Assembly: GCA_902712845.1 (NCBI GenBank)
Contig: LR743504.1
Coordinates: 2,454,001-2,518,000 of the forward strand
Length of the DNA: 64,000 nucleotides
Direction: 5' to 3'
DNA from: Methylobacterium bullatum
GTDB taxonomy: Bacteria > Pseudomonadota > Alphaproteobacteria > Rhizobiales > Beijerinckiaceae
Shown here: piece by piece, positions 36,605-45,987 of the stretch
Position numbering within the stretch: the stretch's first letter is position 1
How the letters are laid out: each line of letters begins with the position of its first letter
Notes under the pieces: generated by a model
Seen by the model: only the letters and a program-made list of their open reading frames with translations
Told to the model about the DNA's origin: nothing
Databases searched by the model: none
Made by a program: the position numbers and the translations under genes

Positions 36605-37903
36605 ATGCTGAAACAGGCTTACCCCATCCGCTCATTGGGTCTCGCACTCCTTGCCGGTGTCGCCGCCTTCGCCCAAACCGCCTCGGCACGGGAACAAGCC
36701 GGTTTCGCCCAGGCCGAATGGGCGCAGGATTACGCTGCGCCTTCGACGATGCAGGTGCAGCGTTCCTCTACGCCGATCCTGTCGCCGCAGACGATTGCGG
36801 CCACGGAACAGATGGTCGAGCGCTACAAGGACATCGTGGCGCGCGGCGGCTGGAGACCGGTCTCCGGCGCCGAGCGCCTGCGCATCGGCGGGAAGGGGCC
36901 GGCAGTGGCGGCGCTGCGCCAGCGCCTCACGGTGACGGGAGACCTCGACTCCGCCTCAGGTGGATCGAACGTCTACGATTCCTATGTGGCCGCCGGCGTG
37001 AAGCGCTTCCAGGCTCGGCATGGCTTGAGTCAGACCGGCTCCATGAGCCCGGCCACCCAGCAAGCCATGAACGTCTCGGCCGACATTCGCCTGAAGCAGC
37101 TTGAGGTGAATGCCGTCCGCCTGCGCTCGTATTCGGGCAACCTCGGCAACCGCTTCGTCATCACCAACATTCCCGCCGCCCTGGTCCAGACAGTGGAGAA
37201 TGGCCAGGTCGTGACCCTGCACGCCGCCGGCGTCGGCAAGATCGATCGCCAATCGCCGATCATGAACACCAAGGCGACGCAGATCAATTTCAACCCCTTC
37301 TGGACGGTTCCGGCTTCCATTGTGAAGAAGGACCTCATTCCCAAGATGCAGAAGGACCCGAACTACCTCACCGAGAACAAGATCCGCATCTTCACCGGCG
37401 AGACGGAGATTTCGCCGGCCTCTGTGAATTGGAATTCGGACGAGGGCACGCGCTACCGCTACCGTCAAGATTCGGGGGCCGACTTCAACTCGATGGGCAT
37501 CGTGCGCATCAATATCCCGAACCCCCACGGCGTGTTCATGCACGATACGAACTCCAAGGGCGTGTACGGCGACGACTTCCGCTTCATCTCCTCGGGCTGC
37601 GTCCGTGTGCAGAACGTGCGTGAGTACATCACATGGCTCCTCAAGGACACGCCCGGCTGGGGCCGCGACCAGGTCGAGCAGGCCATCGAGAGCGGCAAGC
37701 GCGTCGACGCAACCCTGAGCACCCCCGTGCCGGTTTACTGGACCTACATCACCGCTTGGGCGACCCCGGACGGCTCGGTGCAGTTCCGCGACGATATCTA
37801 CAAGCGCGACGGCGTGAACGTTCCTTCGACCCTCTCGGCCCCGACTCCCGTGGCCAGCGCCGAGCAGGTACCAAGCTTCGAGCCGGGCGACGAGGAGAAC
37901 TGA
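36605..37903 (+). CDS. L,D-transpeptidase (YcbB-like) with peptidoglycan-binding domain
   Basis: 432 residues from ATG 36605. Signal peptide (LGLALLAGVAAFAQTASA), a peptidoglycan-binding type 1 repeat (GGKGPAVAALRQRLTVTGDL, AAGVKRFQARHGL), then a YkuD domain with LHAAGVGKIDRQSPIM and the catalytic site GVFMHDTNSKGVY .. SSGCVRVQN (Cys near residue 332, His of MHDT and the SGC-R motif). It makes 3-3 cross-links in peptidoglycan or anchors proteins. It lacks the large YcbB scaffolding domain size, being shorter. Divergent from the copper operon. Confidence 0.92.
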   Translation: MLKQAYPIRSLGLALLAGVAAFAQTASAREQAGFAQAEWAQDYAAPSTMQVQRSSTPILSPQTIAATEQMVERYKDIVARGGWRPVSGAERLRIGGKGPAVAALRQRLTVTGDLDSASGGSNVYDSYVAAGVKRFQARHGLSQTGSMSPATQQAMNVSADIRLKQLEVNAVRLRSYSGNLGNRFVITNIPAALVQTVENGQVVTLHAAGVGKIDRQSPIMNTKATQINFNPFWTVPASIVKKDLIPKMQKDPNYLTENKIRIFTGETEISPASVNWNSDEGTRYRYRQDSGADFNSMGIVRINIPNPHGVFMHDTNSKGVYGDDFRFISSGCVRVQNVREYITWLLKDTPGWGRDQVEQAIESGKRVDATLSTPVPVYWTYITAWATPDGSVQFRDDIYKRDGVNVPSTLSAPTPVASAEQVPSFEPGDEEN

Positions 37904-38094
37904 TTTCTGGAAGCGACAATCGCAGCCGGAACATGGGCGAGATTCGGCATCGGGTCTCGCCCAAGTCGTCATGGAGGGAGCAAACCGATCATCCGAGCGT
38001 TGCGAGGCGTTCTTCGCCTTCTGCGGCGTACAGCGTGGTTCAGGCCGCCACGAGGATGGAGCGGATGCAGTTGGTACGAGATCCTTTCAGCTAG

Positions 38095-38523
38095 AGAAAC
38101 GACCGGACCGTCCCACCATTCGCGGATGATCGCCCGATCATCATTTTCGACGGGCATTGTGCGCTTTGTGTCGGCTGGATCCGCTTCATCAAGCAGCTCG
38201 ATCACGCCAAACGACTCCGCTTCCTGCCGGCTCAGTCAGCACTGGGACGAGCACTCTACGCACATTACGGCCTCGATACCGATAGATTGAAGACGAACAT
38301 CCTGCTGTCCGAGGGACGGGCTTGGTTCAAGCTGAAGGGATCGATACGGATGGCCAGAAGTCTCGGCTTTCCCTGGTCCTTGGCTGCGATGCTGCTGCTC
38401 ATTCCGTCGCGCGGACAGTCGGCATTGTACGATCTCATAGCCAAGAGCCGCTTCGTGCTATTCGGGCGGGAAGACCTCTGCCATAGGCCTGCCCCTACCG
38501 ACGCGGATCGTTTCCTGGCCTGA
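38095..38523 (+). pseudogene. DCC family (DUF393) thiol protein without a usable start
   Basis: The frame ending at 38521-38523 encodes a near complete DCC protein: IIIFDGHCALCVGWIRF with the DGxCxxC motif, LRFLPAQSALGRALYAHYGLD, then FPWSLAAMLLLIP and ALYDLIAKSRFVLFGRED. Between the in-frame TAG at 38092-38094 and the DGHC motif there is no ATG, GTG or TTG. An in-frame ATG at 38065 lies nine codons before the TAG (MQLVRDPFS then stop). Either one nonsense change broke a gene starting near 38065 or translation begins at a rare codon such as ATC/ATT at 38137-38145. Family members are small thiol-disulfide redox-like proteins of unknown role. Confidence 0.65.
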
Positions 38524-38834
38524 ATGGCCGACACTGGCTCGGCGAGCACCAGATCTCCCTTACCAGGAGCCGGCGCGGTTGCTTCCACGCTCGAGCGCGA
38601 AATCTGCGACGCAAAGCTGCAGGCCGCGACTTGGCTGTCCCTGCAACGCCGTATGCCCCCTGGCATTCACCATCGTGAATACCGAATGCACAGAAATTTT
38701 TTTGGCCGAGGCTACAAATTAGCTGTGCTTGGCCTCGCTCGCCGGCCCGTGTAGTAAATTGCATATCGAGCGTCCGCCTGCTTAACGCCAGCGGATAACG
38801 GACGCCTTCGCCCGTTCAACAATCGAGGCTTTCC
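38524..38834 (+). promoter_or_regulatory. glyA upstream region
   Basis: About 310 bases without a supported gene. The part 38685-38760 is AT-rich around an A3T7 run (AAATTTTTTT) and is the likely promoter zone for glyA. No riboswitch signature recognised. Confidence 0.35.
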
Positions 38835-40139
38835 ATGAGCGCCGGTACCGCTGCCGACAAGCACTTCTCGAATTCCTTTTTCAATGCGTCCCTGGCCGAC
38901 GCCGATCCGGAAGTGGCCAAGGCCGTCAGCCAGGAACTCGGCCGGCAGCAGCACGAGATCGAGCTGATCGCCTCCGAGAACATCGTCTCCAGGGCTGTGC
39001 TGGAGGCCCAGGGGTCGGTCCTCACCAACAAGTACGCGGAAGGCTATCCCGGCCGTCGCTATTATGGTGGCTGTCAGTTCGTCGACATCGCCGAGAACCT
39101 CGCCATCGAGCGCGCCAAGCGCCTGTTCGATTGTGGCTTCGCCAATGTGCAGCCGAATTCGGGCAGCCAGGCGAACCAGGGCGTGTTTATGGCCCTCATG
39201 CAGCCGGGCGACACCTTCCTCGGCCTCGATCTCGCCGCCGGCGGCCACCTCACCCACGGCGCTCCCCCGAACGTCTCGGGAAAGTGGTTCAAGCCGGTCT
39301 CCTACACCGTGCGCCGCGATGACCAGCGCATCGACATGGAGCAGGTCGAGGCACTCGCACACGAGCACAAGCCCAAGGTGATCATCGCCGGCGGCTCGGG
39401 CTATCCGCGCCACTGGGACTTCGCCAAGTTCCGTGAGATCGCCGATGCCGTCGGCGCCTACTTCTTCGTCGACATGGCCCATTTCGCGGGCCTCGTGGCG
39501 GCTGGCGTCCACCCGTCGCCGTTCCCGCACGCCCACGTGGCCACCACCACCACCCACAAGACTCTGCGCGGCCCGCGCGGCGGTATGATCCTGACCAACG
39601 ACGAGGCGCTCGCCAAGAAGTTCAACTCGGCGATCTTCCCTGGCCTCCAGGGCGGTCCGCTCATGCACGTCATCGCCGGCAAGGCCGTTGCTTTTGGTGA
39701 AGCGCTTAAGCCCGAGTTCAAGATCTACGCCAAGCAAGTCATCGAGAACGCCAAGGCCCTCGCCGACACTCTGATCACGGGCGGCTACGACATCACCTCG
39801 GGCGGAACCGACAACCACCTGATGCTTGTAGACCTTCAGAAGAAGGGTCTCACAGGCAAGGCGGCGGAGGCGGCCCTCAGCCGCGCCGACATCACCTGCA
39901 ACAAGAACGGTGTCCCGTTCGATCCGCAGAAGCCCACCATCACCTCGGGCATCCGCCTCGGCACCCCGGCAGGCACCTCGCGCGGCTTCGGCGTCGCCGA
40001 GTTCAAGCAGATTGGCGGCTTCATCGTGGAAGTACTCGACGGTCTGGTGGCCAAGGGCGATGCGGGCGATCCGGCCATCGAGGCCGCGGTCAAGGATAAA
40101 GTCCACGCCCTGACCCACCGATTCCCGATCTACGGCTGA
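38835..40139 (+). CDS. glyA: Serine hydroxymethyltransferase
   Basis: 434 residues. Landmarks: [40 protein letters not shown], the PLP pocket [37 protein letters not shown], the Schiff-base Lys in [15 protein letters not shown] (about residue 241) and [15 protein letters not shown]. It interconverts serine and glycine with tetrahydrofolate-bound C1 units; in methylotrophs of this group it is also the entry point of formaldehyde-derived carbon into the serine cycle. GAGG lies eight bases before the start. Followed by hairpins and then nrdR, the usual order in alphaproteobacteria. Confidence 0.97.
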   Translation: MSAGTAADKHFSNSFFNASLADADPEVAKAVSQELGRQQHEIELIASENIVSRAVLEAQGSVLTNKYAEGYPGRRYYGGCQFVDIAENLAIERAKRLFDCGFANVQPNSGSQANQGVFMALMQPGDTFLGLDLAAGGHLTHGAPPNVSGKWFKPVSYTVRRDDQRIDMEQVEALAHEHKPKVIIAGGSGYPRHWDFAKFREIADAVGAYFFVDMAHFAGLVAAGVHPSPFPHAHVATTTTHKTLRGPRGGMILTNDEALAKKFNSAIFPGLQGGPLMHVIAGKAVAFGEALKPEFKIYAKQVIENAKALADTLITGGYDITSGGTDNHLMLVDLQKKGLTGKAAEAALSRADITCNKNGVPFDPQKPTITSGIRLGTPAGTSRGFGVAEFKQIGGFIVEVLDGLVAKGDAGDPAIEAAVKDKVHALTHRFPIYG

Positions 40140-40146
40140 GATATTC

Positions 40147-40213
40147 GACGGCGGGTGCATCCGCCGTCACCGACATGATAGAGACGGCCGCGGATCACCA
40201 TATCCGCGGCCGT
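40147..40213 (+). terminator. Two hairpins between glyA and nrdR
   Basis: GACGGCGG (40147-40154) pairs with CCGCCGTC (40161-40168), and ACGGCCGCGGAT (40184-40195) with ATCCGCGGCCGT (40202-40213), the latter followed by TCTCGTTT. The second is a good terminator or attenuator ahead of nrdR, so glyA and nrdR may be partly uncoupled. Confidence 0.6.
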
Positions 40214-40249
40214 TCTCGTTTCCTCACCAACCATGCAGGTATCCGCCCG

Positions 40250-40822
40250 ATGCGGTGTCCCTATTGCGGCGGTCCCGACACCCAGGTGAAGGACTCGCGC
40301 CCCAGCGACGATTCTGCCGCGATTCGACGCCGTCGGGTCTGCCCGGATTGCGGAGGCCGCTTCACGACCTTCGAGCGGGTGCAGTTGCGCGAACTCACCG
40401 TGCTCAAGCGCTCGGGCAAGCGCGTCCCGTTCGATCGTGACAAGTTGCAGCGCTCCATCGGCGTGGCCCTGCGGAAGCGCCCTGTGGACCCGGAGCGGAT
40501 CGAGCGACTGGTCAGCGGCATCACCCGGCAGCTGGAAAGCGGCGGCGAGGCCGAGATCGCCAGCGAGGCGATCGGCGAACTGGTGATGGAGGGGCTCAAA
40601 GGTCTCGACGACGTGGCCTATGTCCGCTTCGCCTCGGTGTACAAAAATTTCCGCGAGGCCAGCGATTTCAAGGCGTTGCTCGGCACCTTGGGGGAGACCT
40701 CCGGCATTGCGCCACTGCAGGTCGAAGAGGCGAGCGATGAAGCCCCTCTCAGTGAGGTCCTGCCCAGTGCAAGTCCGCCAACCAAACATCCGTCGAAACG
40801 CGCAACGCGGGTGCGGTCATGA
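40250..40822 (+). CDS. nrdR: Transcriptional repressor NrdR
   Basis: 190 residues from ATG 40250 ([19 protein letters not shown]). The zinc ribbon uses C3, C6 and the pair in [10 protein letters not shown], followed by [18 protein letters not shown]. The ATP-cone covers about residues 50-140 ([37 protein letters not shown]). It senses ATP/dATP and represses RNR genes by binding paired NrdR boxes. Length exceeds the usual 150-160 because of a Ser/Pro-rich tail. The likely target in this window is nrdJ. Its stop overlaps the ribD start (ATGA). Confidence 0.96.
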   Translation: MRCPYCGGPDTQVKDSRPSDDSAAIRRRRVCPDCGGRFTTFERVQLRELTVLKRSGKRVPFDRDKLQRSIGVALRKRPVDPERIERLVSGITRQLESGGEAEIASEAIGELVMEGLKGLDDVAYVRFASVYKNFREASDFKALLGTLGETSGIAPLQVEEASDEAPLSEVLPSASPPTKHPSKRATRVRS

Positions 40823-41949
40823 ATGCATCTGAGGCGAACACCGACCAAGATCGTTGCTTCATGCGACTCGCCCTGGCGACGGGCAGGCGAAATCTCGGGC
40901 GGACCTGGCCGAATCCGTCAGTCGGTGCGGTTGTGGTCGCGGGGGAGACGGGCAGAGAACGCGTTATTGCTCAGGGCGTGACGGCTCCAGGGGGGCGCCC
41001 GCATGCCGAGCCTCTCGTTCTCGCCCTGGCCGGCGAGGACGCGCGTGGGGCAACACTTTACGTCACGCTCGAACCCTGCTCACATCATGGAGCCACCCCT
41101 CCTTGCGTCGACGCCATCATCGCGTCGGGGATCACCCGCGTCGTCACTGCGATAGAGGATGCGGATTCCCGAGTAGCGGGTAGGGGCCATGCGCGCCTCG
41201 CCCAGGCGGGTATCGCCGTGACGCAGAATGTGCTCCGGCACGAGGCCGCAAGGGATCATCGCGGCCATTTCACCCGCGTCACGAAGGGGCGCCCTAGCCT
41301 GCATCTCAAGCTCGCCCGCACCCAGGACGGCTTTGCGTCTGGCGCGCCGGACGAGCGCCTGCGCATCACCGGTCCCATCGCCGATGGCGCGGTCCATCTG
41401 TGGCGCGCCCATGCCGACGCAATTCTCGTCGGGATTGGCACGGCAAGATTGGACGACCCATCGCTGACAGTACGGCTGCCCGGCCTGTCGCAGCGATCGC
41501 CGCTGCGCATTGTCCTTGATTCGATGCTGCGTCTGTCGCCGGCCTCGCATCTTGTGCGTAGTGCACGCGACATCCCGACTCTGGTGATGACGACACGGTC
41601 GGCCCCGATTCATGCCAAGCGGATGCTGGCATCCTTCGGCGTCGAGACGATCCAGGTCGCAGCGTGTTCGAGTGGCCGGATTGACCTGTCCGCCGCGCTC
41701 GCACGTCTGGCGGAACACGGACTGACACGAATCTGCTGCGAAGGCGGTCCGCACCTTGCCGATTCCCTGGCGGCCGCCGATCTGGTCGACGTCTGCACCC
41801 TCGTTACAGGCCCGCGCGCTATCGGTGGAGGAGGCCTGCCGGCCGTCGGTGAGGCGTTGAAGGCCCGCCTGCAAGAGTCCAGCTTCGGCGTCGCCGAGAC
41901 TCGCGCGTTCGGACCGGACCAGTCTGTCACCTACGAACGGAGCGTCTAG
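40819..41949 (+). CDS. ribD: Bifunctional diaminohydroxyphosphoribosylaminopyrimidine deaminase / reductase
   Basis: 376 residues. N-terminal deaminase domain ([25 protein letters not shown] is longer; visible pieces NPSVGAVVV, the zinc motif HAEPLVLAL and [17 protein letters not shown]) and C-terminal reductase domain ([49 protein letters not shown]). It carries out the second and third steps of riboflavin synthesis. Where relatives have DPDPRVNGRG this one reads [11 protein letters not shown], a modest change in the deaminase tail. Coupled to nrdR by a four-base overlap; ribE starts at the next base after its stop. Confidence 0.95.
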   Translation: MNASEANTDQDRCFMRLALATGRRNLGRTWPNPSVGAVVVAGETGRERVIAQGVTAPGGRPHAEPLVLALAGEDARGATLYVTLEPCSHHGATPPCVDAIIASGITRVVTAIEDADSRVAGRGHARLAQAGIAVTQNVLRHEAARDHRGHFTRVTKGRPSLHLKLARTQDGFASGAPDERLRITGPIADGAVHLWRAHADAILVGIGTARLDDPSLTVRLPGLSQRSPLRIVLDSMLRLSPASHLVRSARDIPTLVMTTRSAPIHAKRMLASFGVETIQVAACSSGRIDLSAALARLAEHGLTRICCEGGPHLADSLAAADLVDVCTLVTGPRAIGGGGLPAVGEALKARLQESSFGVAETRAFGPDQSVTYERSV

Positions 41950-42585
41950 ATGTTCACCGGCCTCGTCAGCGATGTAGGAACGGTCCTCAGCGTCGAGGGG
42001 GATGAGCGTCTGCGCCGCATTCATATCCGATCCTCCTACGATCCCGCGACCATCGCGCTTGGTGCGTCGATTGCATGTTCCGGCCCCTGCCTCACCGTGG
42101 TGGCGATCGAGTCAGACCCCAGGGGCTGTATCTTTTCTGTCGATGCAGCCGCAGAAACTCTCGCGCGGACCACCGTCGTTGGCTGGGCTGAGGGCACGCG
42201 GCTCAACCTCGAACGTTCGCTGAAGATTGGCGATGAGCTCGGCGGCCATCTTGTCACCGGGCATGTGGACGGAGTGGCAGAGATCGTTGCCCGCGAGAGC
42301 GTGACCGGTGGCACCGGCGATCCACAATGGTCGCCGAGCGACCGTTTTCTTCTGCGCGGACCGTCGTCCGTGTCGCGCTTCATCGCGGAGAAGGGGTCGG
42401 TCTGCCTCGACGGCACGTCGCTGACCGTCAATTCCATCGATGGCGACCATTTTTCGGTCCTTCTCATCCCCCACACCCTGGAGGTGACGACCTGGGGTGA
42501 GCGCCGAATCGGCGACCGGCTGAATCTCGAGGTCGACCTCATCGCCCGCTACGCGGCCCGGCTGTTCGAGAAGCGTGCCTCATGA
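41950..42585 (+). CDS. ribE: Riboflavin synthase alpha chain
   Basis: 211 residues with two lumazine-binding repeats. The first starts MFTGLVSDVGTVLSVEG and has SIACSGPCLTVV; the second follows GGHLVTGHVDGVAEI and has GSVCLDGTSLTVNSI and FSVLLIPHTLEVTTW. It forms riboflavin and the pyrimidine from two molecules of 6,7-dimethyl-8-ribityllumazine. Directly adjacent to ribD, no gap. Sometimes named ribC in this class. Confidence 0.95.
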   Translation: MFTGLVSDVGTVLSVEGDERLRRIHIRSSYDPATIALGASIACSGPCLTVVAIESDPRGCIFSVDAAAETLARTTVVGWAEGTRLNLERSLKIGDELGGHLVTGHVDGVAEIVARESVTGGTGDPQWSPSDRFLLRGPSSVSRFIAEKGSVCLDGTSLTVNSIDGDHFSVLLIPHTLEVTTWGERRIGDRLNLEVDLIARYAARLFEKRAS

Positions 42586-42794
42586 TGCGCTATCTTGTGA
42601 TACCGCACCCTTCGGTCTATCGCTCGCCGAGCGACCGCCAAGTCGCCGACCTACGTTCCTGACGCAGTCGGTCGCAAGATTTCGAACCGGGCCAACCCGG
42701 TCGTACTGGGTGGTGACGCCAACGATCCGCGCTCGAGGCTCACTCGTCACGTCGGTGCCGATGTCGCCCTCCGCCACTACAGACAAGGCCCACG

Positions 42795-43304
42795 ATGGTT
42801 TCGCCTTCACCAGCCGCTCGCCCGGCCCCCCCCACGAACGTAAAGGGCGCGCGTGTCCTCGTGGTGGAAGCGCGCTACTACGACGACATATCCGATGAAC
42901 TCCTCGCTGGCGCGCAGGGTGCGCTCGACGCGGCGGAAGCGGAGGGTGTCGTCGTAACAGTGCCGGGTGCTCTCGAGATTCCCGCAGCCATAGCGATCCT
43001 GGTGGAGGAGGCAGCTCGCGCGGGGCAGCCCTACGACGCCGCCGTCGCCCTTGGCTGCGTCATTCGTGGTGAAACCGGCCATTACGACATCGTGGCAACC
43101 GAGAGCGCGCGAGCACTCATGGATTTGTCGGTGATCGGGCGACTGCCCCTCGGAAACGGCATTCTGACGGTGGAAACGATGGAGCAGGCACTCGCCCGCG
43201 CTCGCGTTTCCGACCTGAACAAGGGTGCGGGCGCCGCGGATGCGGCCTTGGCCGTGCTGGCGCTGAAACGCGCTGCAGCCGCCGCACCCGTGGGAGAGGA
43301 TTGA
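42795..43304 (+). CDS. ribH: 6,7-dimethyl-8-ribityllumazine synthase
   Basis: 169 residues: [21 protein letters not shown] with an aromatic ligand position, [20 protein letters not shown] with the conserved PGALEIP motif, [18 protein letters not shown], and [19 protein letters not shown]. It condenses the pyrimidine with dihydroxybutanone phosphate. The N terminus before RVLVVEA is Pro-rich and may begin later. A 209-base gap before it has no recognisable gene, unlike the tight spacing of the other genes here. Seven bases precede nusB. Confidence 0.95.
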   Translation: MVSPSPAARPAPPTNVKGARVLVVEARYYDDISDELLAGAQGALDAAEAEGVVVTVPGALEIPAAIAILVEEAARAGQPYDAAVALGCVIRGETGHYDIVATESARALMDLSVIGRLPLGNGILTVETMEQALARARVSDLNKGAGAADAALAVLALKRAAAAAPVGED

Positions 43305-43311
43305 GAAGCCC

Positions 43312-43791
43312 ATGGCCAAGACGATCGAGCGCAGCGGCGCACGCCTCACCGTTGTGCAGGCCCTCTACGAGATGGAAATTTCCGATAAGGGCGTCATCGA
43401 AGCGCTCGCCGAGTTCGAAGCCTATTGGATCGGCCGTGACATCGATGGTATCGAGCAACCGCCCGCGGAGATCGCTTTCTTCCGCGACCTCCTGCGTGGC
43501 GTCGTCGAGGAGCAGCGCGCCATTGATCCTCAGCTGGACAAAGCCCTGTCCAGCGGCTGGCCTCTGAAGCGTATCGAGGCGGTCTTGCGCGCCATCCTCC
43601 GTGCTGGCGCCTACGAAATCATGTTCCGCAAGGACGTGCCGGCACGTGCCGCGATCTCGGAATATGTCGATGTGGCTCACAGCTTCTATGCCGGCGACGA
43701 GCCCGGCATGGTCAATGCCGTCCTCGACAAGGTCGCCCGCGAGGTTCGTGGATCGGAATTCGCCGGGCTTCCCGGTTCCGGGCGCGCTTGA
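43312..43791 (+). CDS. nusB: Transcription antitermination factor NusB
   Basis: 159 residues, all-alpha NusB fold: SGARLTVVQALYEMEIS near the start, FFRDLLRGVVEEQRAIDPQL, LSSGWPLKRIEAVLRAILRAGAYEI, ARAAISEYVDVAHSFYAGDEPGMVNAVLDK (visible pieces ISEYVDVAHSF and NAVLDKVARE). It binds boxA RNA with NusE in rRNA antitermination. Sits after ribH as in most proteobacteria and overlaps thiL by four bases. Confidence 0.95.
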   Translation: MAKTIERSGARLTVVQALYEMEISDKGVIEALAEFEAYWIGRDIDGIEQPPAEIAFFRDLLRGVVEEQRAIDPQLDKALSSGWPLKRIEAVLRAILRAGAYEIMFRKDVPARAAISEYVDVAHSFYAGDEPGMVNAVLDKVAREVRGSEFAGLPGSGRA

Positions 43792-44795
43792 AGACAAATC
43801 CCCCCGCCTCCCGCCCCACGGAGGACGGGCTGATCGCGCGCTACTTCGCGCCTTTGGCGGGGCATGGCGCGGACGGGTTGCGCGACGACGCCGCCACCCT
43901 CGCACCGAGTCCCGGCTGCGATCTCGTCCTGACCGCCGACGCGATCGTCGAGGGCGTCCACTATCTGCCCGATGATCCACCTGCCTCGATCGCACGCAAG
44001 GTGCTCGGGGTGAACCTGTCCGACATCGCGGCGAAGGGCGCGACGCCGCGCGGGTTCCTCCTGACCCTCGCCTTGCCCGACGATTGGACCGAAGACTGGC
44101 TTGCCGGCTTCGCCACTGGCCTGAGCGAGGCGGCAATGGCGTTCGGGTGCCCACTCCTCGGAGGCGATACCGTCCGCTCGGCCGGTCCCGCCCTCATCGG
44201 GGTCACCGCCATCGGCGAGGTATCGCACGGCGGTATGGTTCGGCGGATGACGGCCGAGATCGGCGACATCCTCTGCGTCAGTGGCACGATCGGTGATGCG
44301 GCCCTTGGCTTGCGGCTCCTCGACGGCTCCATGCCGAAATGGGGCGAGCACCTCGGATCGGCAGCGCGCGGCGTTCTCATCGACCGCTACCGCCATCCCA
44401 GGCCGCGTATTTCCCTCGCGCGGAGCCTACGCCGCCATGTGCGTGCTGCGATGGACGTATCGGACGGACTCGCCGGCGATCTGACGAAGATGCTGGCGGG
44501 TGGTGGCCGCAGCGCCGAGATCATCCTCTCGGACGTACCGCTGTCCGATTCCGCACGGGAAGCGCTCGCTCTCGACCCTCGGCTCATCCACACCATCGTC
44601 ACCGGTGGCGACGATTACGAGATCCTCTGCGCCGTGGCACCGAACCAAGTCGACGCCTTCATCGACGAGAGCCTTGCCGTCGGCATCCCGCTCGCACGGA
44701 TAGGAACTGTGGTGGCCGGCGATCGGGCGCCCGTTTTCCGTCGGCCGGACGGCAGCGAACACGCCTTCACCACGCGGTCGTTCAGCCACTTCTGA
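43788..44795 (+). CDS. thiL: Thiamine-monophosphate kinase
   Basis: 335 residues. The start is TTG at 43788 overlapping the nusB stop (TTGA), preceded by CCGGG; no ATG is nearby in frame. Landmarks: EDGLIARYFAPLAG, DDAATLAPSPGCDLVLTADAIVEGVHY, the Mg-ATP region VLGVNLSDIAAKGATPRGF, GGDTVRSAGP, MDVSDGLAGDLTKM and GGDDYEILCAV. It phosphorylates thiamin monophosphate to the diphosphate. Last gene of the nrdR-rib-nusB-thiL run. Confidence 0.94.
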   Translation: MKTNPPASRPTEDGLIARYFAPLAGHGADGLRDDAATLAPSPGCDLVLTADAIVEGVHYLPDDPPASIARKVLGVNLSDIAAKGATPRGFLLTLALPDDWTEDWLAGFATGLSEAAMAFGCPLLGGDTVRSAGPALIGVTAIGEVSHGGMVRRMTAEIGDILCVSGTIGDAALGLRLLDGSMPKWGEHLGSAARGVLIDRYRHPRPRISLARSLRRHVRAAMDVSDGLAGDLTKMLAGGGRSAEIILSDVPLSDSAREALALDPRLIHTIVTGGDDYEILCAVAPNQVDAFIDESLAVGIPLARIGTVVAGDRAPVFRRPDGSEHAFTTRSFSHF

Positions 44796-44972
44796 TCGCT
44801 CGGAGCCTGGCGGAAAGAGCGCCAATATCTGGCAAAACGCCTGCGTCGTCGCGTCGACCTTGCCAGCGTCCGGAAAAGAACGCCACACTCCGTCCCAAAG
44901 TGGCCGTCAGGCTACAAGTCCGCGCTGCTTCGATCCGGTCCGCCGGCGAAGTGGCAAACCGGGATCGAACGC

Positions 44973-45983
44973 ATGACTTCAGGCTCCACACCGGCCCCGG
45001 CCACTTCCCTCGACGATGGCATCGTTGCCACCGCGGAGGCGTGTCTCGGCCAGGTGGGACAGGCGCGGGACGCCATTCACAAGGTCATCTTCGGCCAGGA
45101 AAAGGTCGTCGACCTCGCCCTCATCACCATCCTGGCCGGTGGCCACGGTCTCCTCGTCGGCCTGCCGGGCCTCGCTAAGACCAAGCTGGTGGAGACGCTC
45201 GGCACCGTGCTCGGGCTCGACGCCCGCCGCGTGCAGTTCACCCCCGACCTAATGCCCTCCGACATCCTCGGCACCGAGATCCTCGACGAGGACCAGGACC
45301 GCCGCCGCTCGTTCCGCTTCGTGCGCGGCCCGGTCTTCACGCAATTGCTGATGGCGGACGAGATCAACCGGGCCAGCCCGCGCACCCAATCCGCTCTGTT
45401 GCAGGCGATGCAGGAGAATTTCGTCTCCGTGGCGGGCGAGCGGCACGACCTGCCGCGCCCGTTCCACGTGCTGGCGACGCAGAACCCGATCGAGCAGGAG
45501 GGCACTTACCCGCTCCCCGAAGCGCAGCTCGACCGTTTCCTCCTCGAAATCGACGTCGGCTATCCCGACCGTGCCGCAGAGCGCCGGATCCTCATCGAGA
45601 CCACGGGCGTCGGCGACCACACCCCACAGGCGGTGATGTCCACGGAGGCGCTTCTCACGGCGCAGCGCCTCGTGCGCCGTCTGCCGGTCGGCGATGCGGT
45701 GGTGGATGCGATCCTCGATCTCGTCCGCTCCGCGCGGCCGGAAGGAGGGGACCCTTCCCTGAAGGGCAAGCTCCTGTGGGGGCCTGGCCCCCGCGCGAGT
45801 CAGGCGCTGACGCTGGCGGTGCGGGCCCGGGCCTTGATCGAAGGCCGCGTCGCCCCCTCGGTGGCCGATGTGAAGGCGCTGGCCGAGCCCGTGCTCAAGC
45901 ACCGCATGGCCTTGAGCTTCGCTGCGCGCGCCGACGGTGAGACCGTGCCGGGGATCATCGCTCAGCTGACCGCGAAGCTTTAA
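44973..45983 (+). CDS. MoxR-family AAA+ ATPase
   Basis: 336 residues. Walker A is GLPGLAKTKLVET (family-typical GLAKT), Walker B is MADEINRASPRTQSALLQAMQE, followed by QNPIEQEGTYPLPEAQLDRFL with sensor 1 and the LDRF motif, and a lid domain ending GIIAQLTAKL. MoxR proteins are chaperone-like and act with neighbouring VWA/DUF58 proteins. It leads a four-gene operon (five bases to the next gene). Ancestral members assist methanol dehydrogenase assembly, but this arrangement is the widespread MoxR/DUF58/Bat type, not the mxa cluster. Confidence 0.93.
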   Translation: MTSGSTPAPATSLDDGIVATAEACLGQVGQARDAIHKVIFGQEKVVDLALITILAGGHGLLVGLPGLAKTKLVETLGTVLGLDARRVQFTPDLMPSDILGTEILDEDQDRRRSFRFVRGPVFTQLLMADEINRASPRTQSALLQAMQENFVSVAGERHDLPRPFHVLATQNPIEQEGTYPLPEAQLDRFLLEIDVGYPDRAAERRILIETTGVGDHTPQAVMSTEALLTAQRLVRRLPVGDAVVDAILDLVRSARPEGGDPSLKGKLLWGPGPRASQALTLAVRARALIEGRVAPSVADVKALAEPVLKHRMALSFAARADGETVPGIIAQLTAKL

Positions 45984-45987
45984 CGGT

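Noticed and set aside
40823-42794. Possible FMN riboswitch in the rib genes
   Set aside because: ribD overlaps nrdR and ribE abuts ribD, leaving no leader; the ribE-ribH gap shows no RFN-type pattern.
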